Shown piece after piece: positions 5,882-7,790 of a stretch of DNA of 7,790 bases (within the stretch, counting starts at the first letter, position 1; each line of letters opens with the position of its first letter). The DNA is from Bacillota bacterium (GTDB taxonomy: Bacteria; Bacillota; Clostridia; Christensenellales; SZUA-584): NCBI GenBank assembly GCA_023399095.1, contig JAEWQS010000128.1, forward strand, positions 1-7,790, in the 5' to 3' direction. The notes under the pieces were generated by a model. That model was not told the DNA's origin. It searched no databases and was given only the letters and a program-made list of their open reading frames with translations. A program made the position numbers and the translations under genes.

Positions 5882-6124
5882 ATGGACAAAGAAAAGAAAA
5901 CAGAAGAGTATAAGGTTAATGGCGAGGACTTGATGGCAAAAATCAAAGAAATCATCCGGGAGGGTAACGCGAGAAAAATTACAATAAAGGATAAGGACGA
6001 TAAGGAAATTCTAAGCTTTCCACTGACAGTCGGCGTTGTGGGTATTGCTTTAGCCCCTGTTTTTGCAGCCGTTGCAACGATCACCGCTCTAGCAACAGAA
6101 TGTACAATTGTTATTGAACGGTAA
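5882..6124 (+). CDS. DUF4342 domain-containing small membrane protein
   Basis: An 80-residue protein. A charged N-terminal half (VNGEDLMAKIKEIIREGNAR at about 12-31, then ITIKDKDDKEIL) is followed by PLTVGVVGIALAPVFAAVAT, a single hydrophobic helix (about 47-70), and a short CTIVIER tail. This arrangement, a '(V/S)GE.L...KE.I.EGN.R.I.I' segment then 'PLTVGVVG..LAPV.AA', is that of DUF4342 proteins, common and uncharacterised in Firmicutes and other bacteria. There is no cleavable signal peptide. It lies 70 bases after the sterol-reductase-like gene and 84 before the TPR gene, with no clear terminator in either gap, so it may be co-transcribed with either. Function unknown. Confidence 0.85.
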   Translation: MDKEKKTEEYKVNGEDLMAKIKEIIREGNARKITIKDKDDKEILSFPLTVGVVGIALAPVFAAVATITALATECTIVIER

Positions 6125-6197
6125 ATATTTTCGTAATTATATACAGCAACCTTTGAGGGAATAGATTCGCTTTCAAGAAAAGCATTTGTTATGGCGG

Positions 6198-6202
6198 AAG
6201 GA
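6198..6202 (+). promoter_or_regulatory. Ribosome binding site deciding the TPR gene start
   Basis: AAGGA lies 6 bases before ATG 6209 and within the frame that would begin at ATG 6191; the latter has no purine-rich site of its own. This favours 6209. Confidence 0.55.
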
Positions 6203-6208
6203 AGACGC

Positions 6209-7561
6209 ATGGAGCATGGAAAAATAGGGCAGGAAAAGGCGATGGAATATAACCATTCAGCGGATGATTATTTCGATAAAGGGGAGTATGAAAAATCCGT
6301 CGAGTATTATATGAAAGCGCTGTCAATCGCTGAAAGAGAAGTTGAGGAAAAGCACCCGTTTGTTGGAGCGACGCGCAATAATATCGCATTAGCATATAAG
6401 AACCTTAGCGAATATGGAAAAGCGTTCGAATGGTACGATAAAGCACTATCTAGCGTCGGAAAAGACAAGCTTCATGCAGCTACAACATATAACAATATTG
6501 CTTTGGTATATAAAGAGCTCGGAGAACATGGAAAAGCACTGGAATGGCACCTGAAAGCTTTTAAGATGCTTCCCAAAAAGCATCCGTACATAACGGATTG
6601 CTGCGAAAATATTGCGCAAGCGTATTTGAGCCTTGAAGAGCTCGATAAAGCTATTGAATGGTATCAAACGGAATTAACGTCCGGAGGAAAGAAAAAGGGA
6701 CAAAACATTCATACGGCAAAAATCCATAACCGCATAGCTATTATTTACTATAGGCAGGAAGAATATGGAATAGCACTAAAAATGTTATTACCAGCATCGA
6801 AGGTTTTTGAGGAAGCCCTTGGTGCAGAACATCCTGACACGGCGCATATTTATAACGATATTGCAGTGGCTTACGCAGAAAAGGGAGATCCCAACACAGC
6901 CCTTGAGTGGTGCAAAAAAACGATTGCGATCCGCGAAAAAGTGCTGGGAGGAGAGCATCCTGACACGACCGAGGTTTACATCGATGCAGCAAGAGTATAC
7001 AGGCGAAAGAAAGAGTATGAAAAAGCGCTGGAATATTATAAGAAAGCGCTGCCAGCCTATGAAAGGGACCGGAAGGGCCTAGATATTTCGGAAATGTACG
7101 ATGACATTGCACTCATGTATAATAAGCTGAGTGATTATGGAAAGTCGCTAGAGTATCTTCAGAAAAAAATATCGGTTTGCGAAAAGACATTTGGACCGGA
7201 GTATCCCGAAATGGCTTCGTTATACAATAAAATCGGGCGGATTTACAGAAATCAGGGCAAACATAGTAAAGCGCTGAAATGGTTTTTTAAAGAATTTGAA
7301 GCCGATGAAAAGACGCAAGGGAAGGATCATCCTAGTACGGCTTCATCGTGTTACGAGATAGCTTATACATATGTTGAACAAACGGAGTATAAAAAAGCAC
7401 TTGAGTGGTGTTTTAAGGCACTCCGAATATATGAAGTAAATGATATGGAGGAATCTTCTGAAGCAGATAAAACACTTGATGAGCTGTATAATGCATACCT
7501 GAATTCGGGTGGTAGAGAAAAAGGTTTTGTCGAATGGTTCGCGGAGGAATTGCATAAGTAG
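6209..7561 (+). CDS. Tetratricopeptide repeat protein, kinesin-light-chain-like TPRs
   Basis: A 450-residue cytoplasmic protein built of about ten TPR units spaced some 42 residues apart, each with 'YN.IA..Y...G.Y.KALEW..KAL' helices. In several units the linkers read GAEHPDTA, GGEHPDTT, GPEYPEMA or GKDHPSTA, the signature of the kinesin-light-chain/TPR_12 type. The repeats run from near residue 11 to 412, followed by a short charged tail. There is no signal peptide, membrane helix, DNA-binding or enzymatic domain, so it is presumably a protein-binding scaffold or sensor whose partner is unknown. An upstream ATG at 6191 would add six residues but lacks a ribosome binding site. Regulator- or effector-linked TPR arrays exist in mobile and defence loci, but nothing here shows such a link; DUF4342 is the only close neighbour. 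Confidence 0.85.
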   Translation: MEHGKIGQEKAMEYNHSADDYFDKGEYEKSVEYYMKALSIAEREVEEKHPFVGATRNNIALAYKNLSEYGKAFEWYDKALSSVGKDKLHAATTYNNIALVYKELGEHGKALEWHLKAFKMLPKKHPYITDCCENIAQAYLSLEELDKAIEWYQTELTSGGKKKGQNIHTAKIHNRIAIIYYRQEEYGIALKMLLPASKVFEEALGAEHPDTAHIYNDIAVAYAEKGDPNTALEWCKKTIAIREKVLGGEHPDTTEVYIDAARVYRRKKEYEKALEYYKKALPAYERDRKGLDISEMYDDIALMYNKLSDYGKSLEYLQKKISVCEKTFGPEYPEMASLYNKIGRIYRNQGKHSKALKWFFKEFEADEKTQGKDHPSTASSCYEIAYTYVEQTEYKKALEWCFKALRIYEVNDMEESSEADKTLDELYNAYLNSGGREKGFVEWFAEELHK

Positions 7562-7737
7562 GAAAACCCCAAACAGGAAATATAAATGTGTGATCCTCCA
7601 ATTATCTAAAAAGCTAAGTTGAAAAAAACTACCTACCCATTATGAGTATAATCTATAATCTTGAAAGGGTCGGTGCTAGAATTTCGGACAAGGAACTAAG
7701 CAGTAAAGTGTCGAAAATTTTGAACTAACAGGTTGAC
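7562..7737. other. Intergenic region after the TPR gene
   Basis: No gene and no hairpin with a T-run are seen. Two TATAAT boxes (7647-7652 and 7654-7659) are present but have no -35 box at a workable distance. An imperfect inverted pair, TTTCGGACA (7682-7690) and TGTCGAAA (7709-7716 region), may be the end of an insertion sequence, since TGTC-type ends are common, but no second end is in view. Confidence 0.3.
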
Positions 7738-7746
7738 ATGGAGCCT

Positions 7747-7781
7747 CTGTCGCCGTGGCTTTTGCAGACACGGCAGGACAG
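7747..7781. repeat. Bulged hairpin near the window end
   Basis: CTGTC-GCCGTG (7747-7757) pairs with CACGGC-AG-GACAG (7769-7781): 11 pairs with a 2-base bulge and an 11-base loop. It is GC-rich relative to the surroundings and is not followed by a T-run, so is not an obvious terminator. An ATG at 7738 opens a frame (MEPLSPWLLQTRQDSPKG) that runs off the window through this hairpin; its ribosome binding site is poor, so I do not call it a gene. Confidence 0.45.
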
Positions 7782-7790
7782 CCCAAAGGG

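Noticed and set aside
6741..7112. Minus-strand 123-codon open frame across the TPR gene
   Set aside because: It is an antisense shadow of the repetitive TPR coding sequence and has no motifs of its own.

Overview
The window looks like accessory DNA from a low-GC Gram-positive anaerobe of the Clostridia (Lachnospiraceae/Ruminococcaceae-like). This rests on strong AAGGAGG-type ribosome binding sites, an EFR1-type flavodoxin/ferredoxin fusion, a VanZ-like fragment, an IS3-type transposase end, and the tail of a large serine recombinase of the kind carried by clostridial integrative elements. The taxonomic call is inference; no rRNA or housekeeping gene is present.

Layout. Positions 1-720 and 1559-2304 are scarred by mobile elements: the 3' end of an IS3-family transposase abutting a 5'-truncated vanZ-like gene, a short piece that reads like the C-terminus of the 23S rRNA methyltransferase RlmD (a known landing site for integrative elements), and a frameshifted C-terminal remnant of a serine recombinase on the minus strand. 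Between them is an intact gene for a flavodoxin plus two-[4Fe-4S] protein (722-1558, +). An MFS transporter follows on the minus strand (2305-3510); it is clearly richer in G+C than its neighbours, which suggests a separate origin.

The second half is orderly and on the plus strand. A good sigma-A-like promoter (3838-3866) precedes a two-gene unit: a short-chain dehydrogenase/reductase (3950-4738) overlapping by 4 bp (ATGA) a 358-residue membrane protein of the ERG4/ERG24 sterol-reductase family (4735-5811). The pair suggests a small steroid/sterol- or isoprenoid-like lipid-reducing module, unusual for this kind of bacterium, and is the most interesting item in the window. Next come a small DUF4342 membrane protein (5882-6124) and a cytoplasmic protein made almost wholly of about ten kinesin-light-chain-like TPRs (6209-7561). 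The last 230 bases hold no complete gene, but contain a bulged hairpin and possibly the first codons of another gene.

No tRNA, rRNA, CRISPR array or convincing rho-independent terminator was seen.
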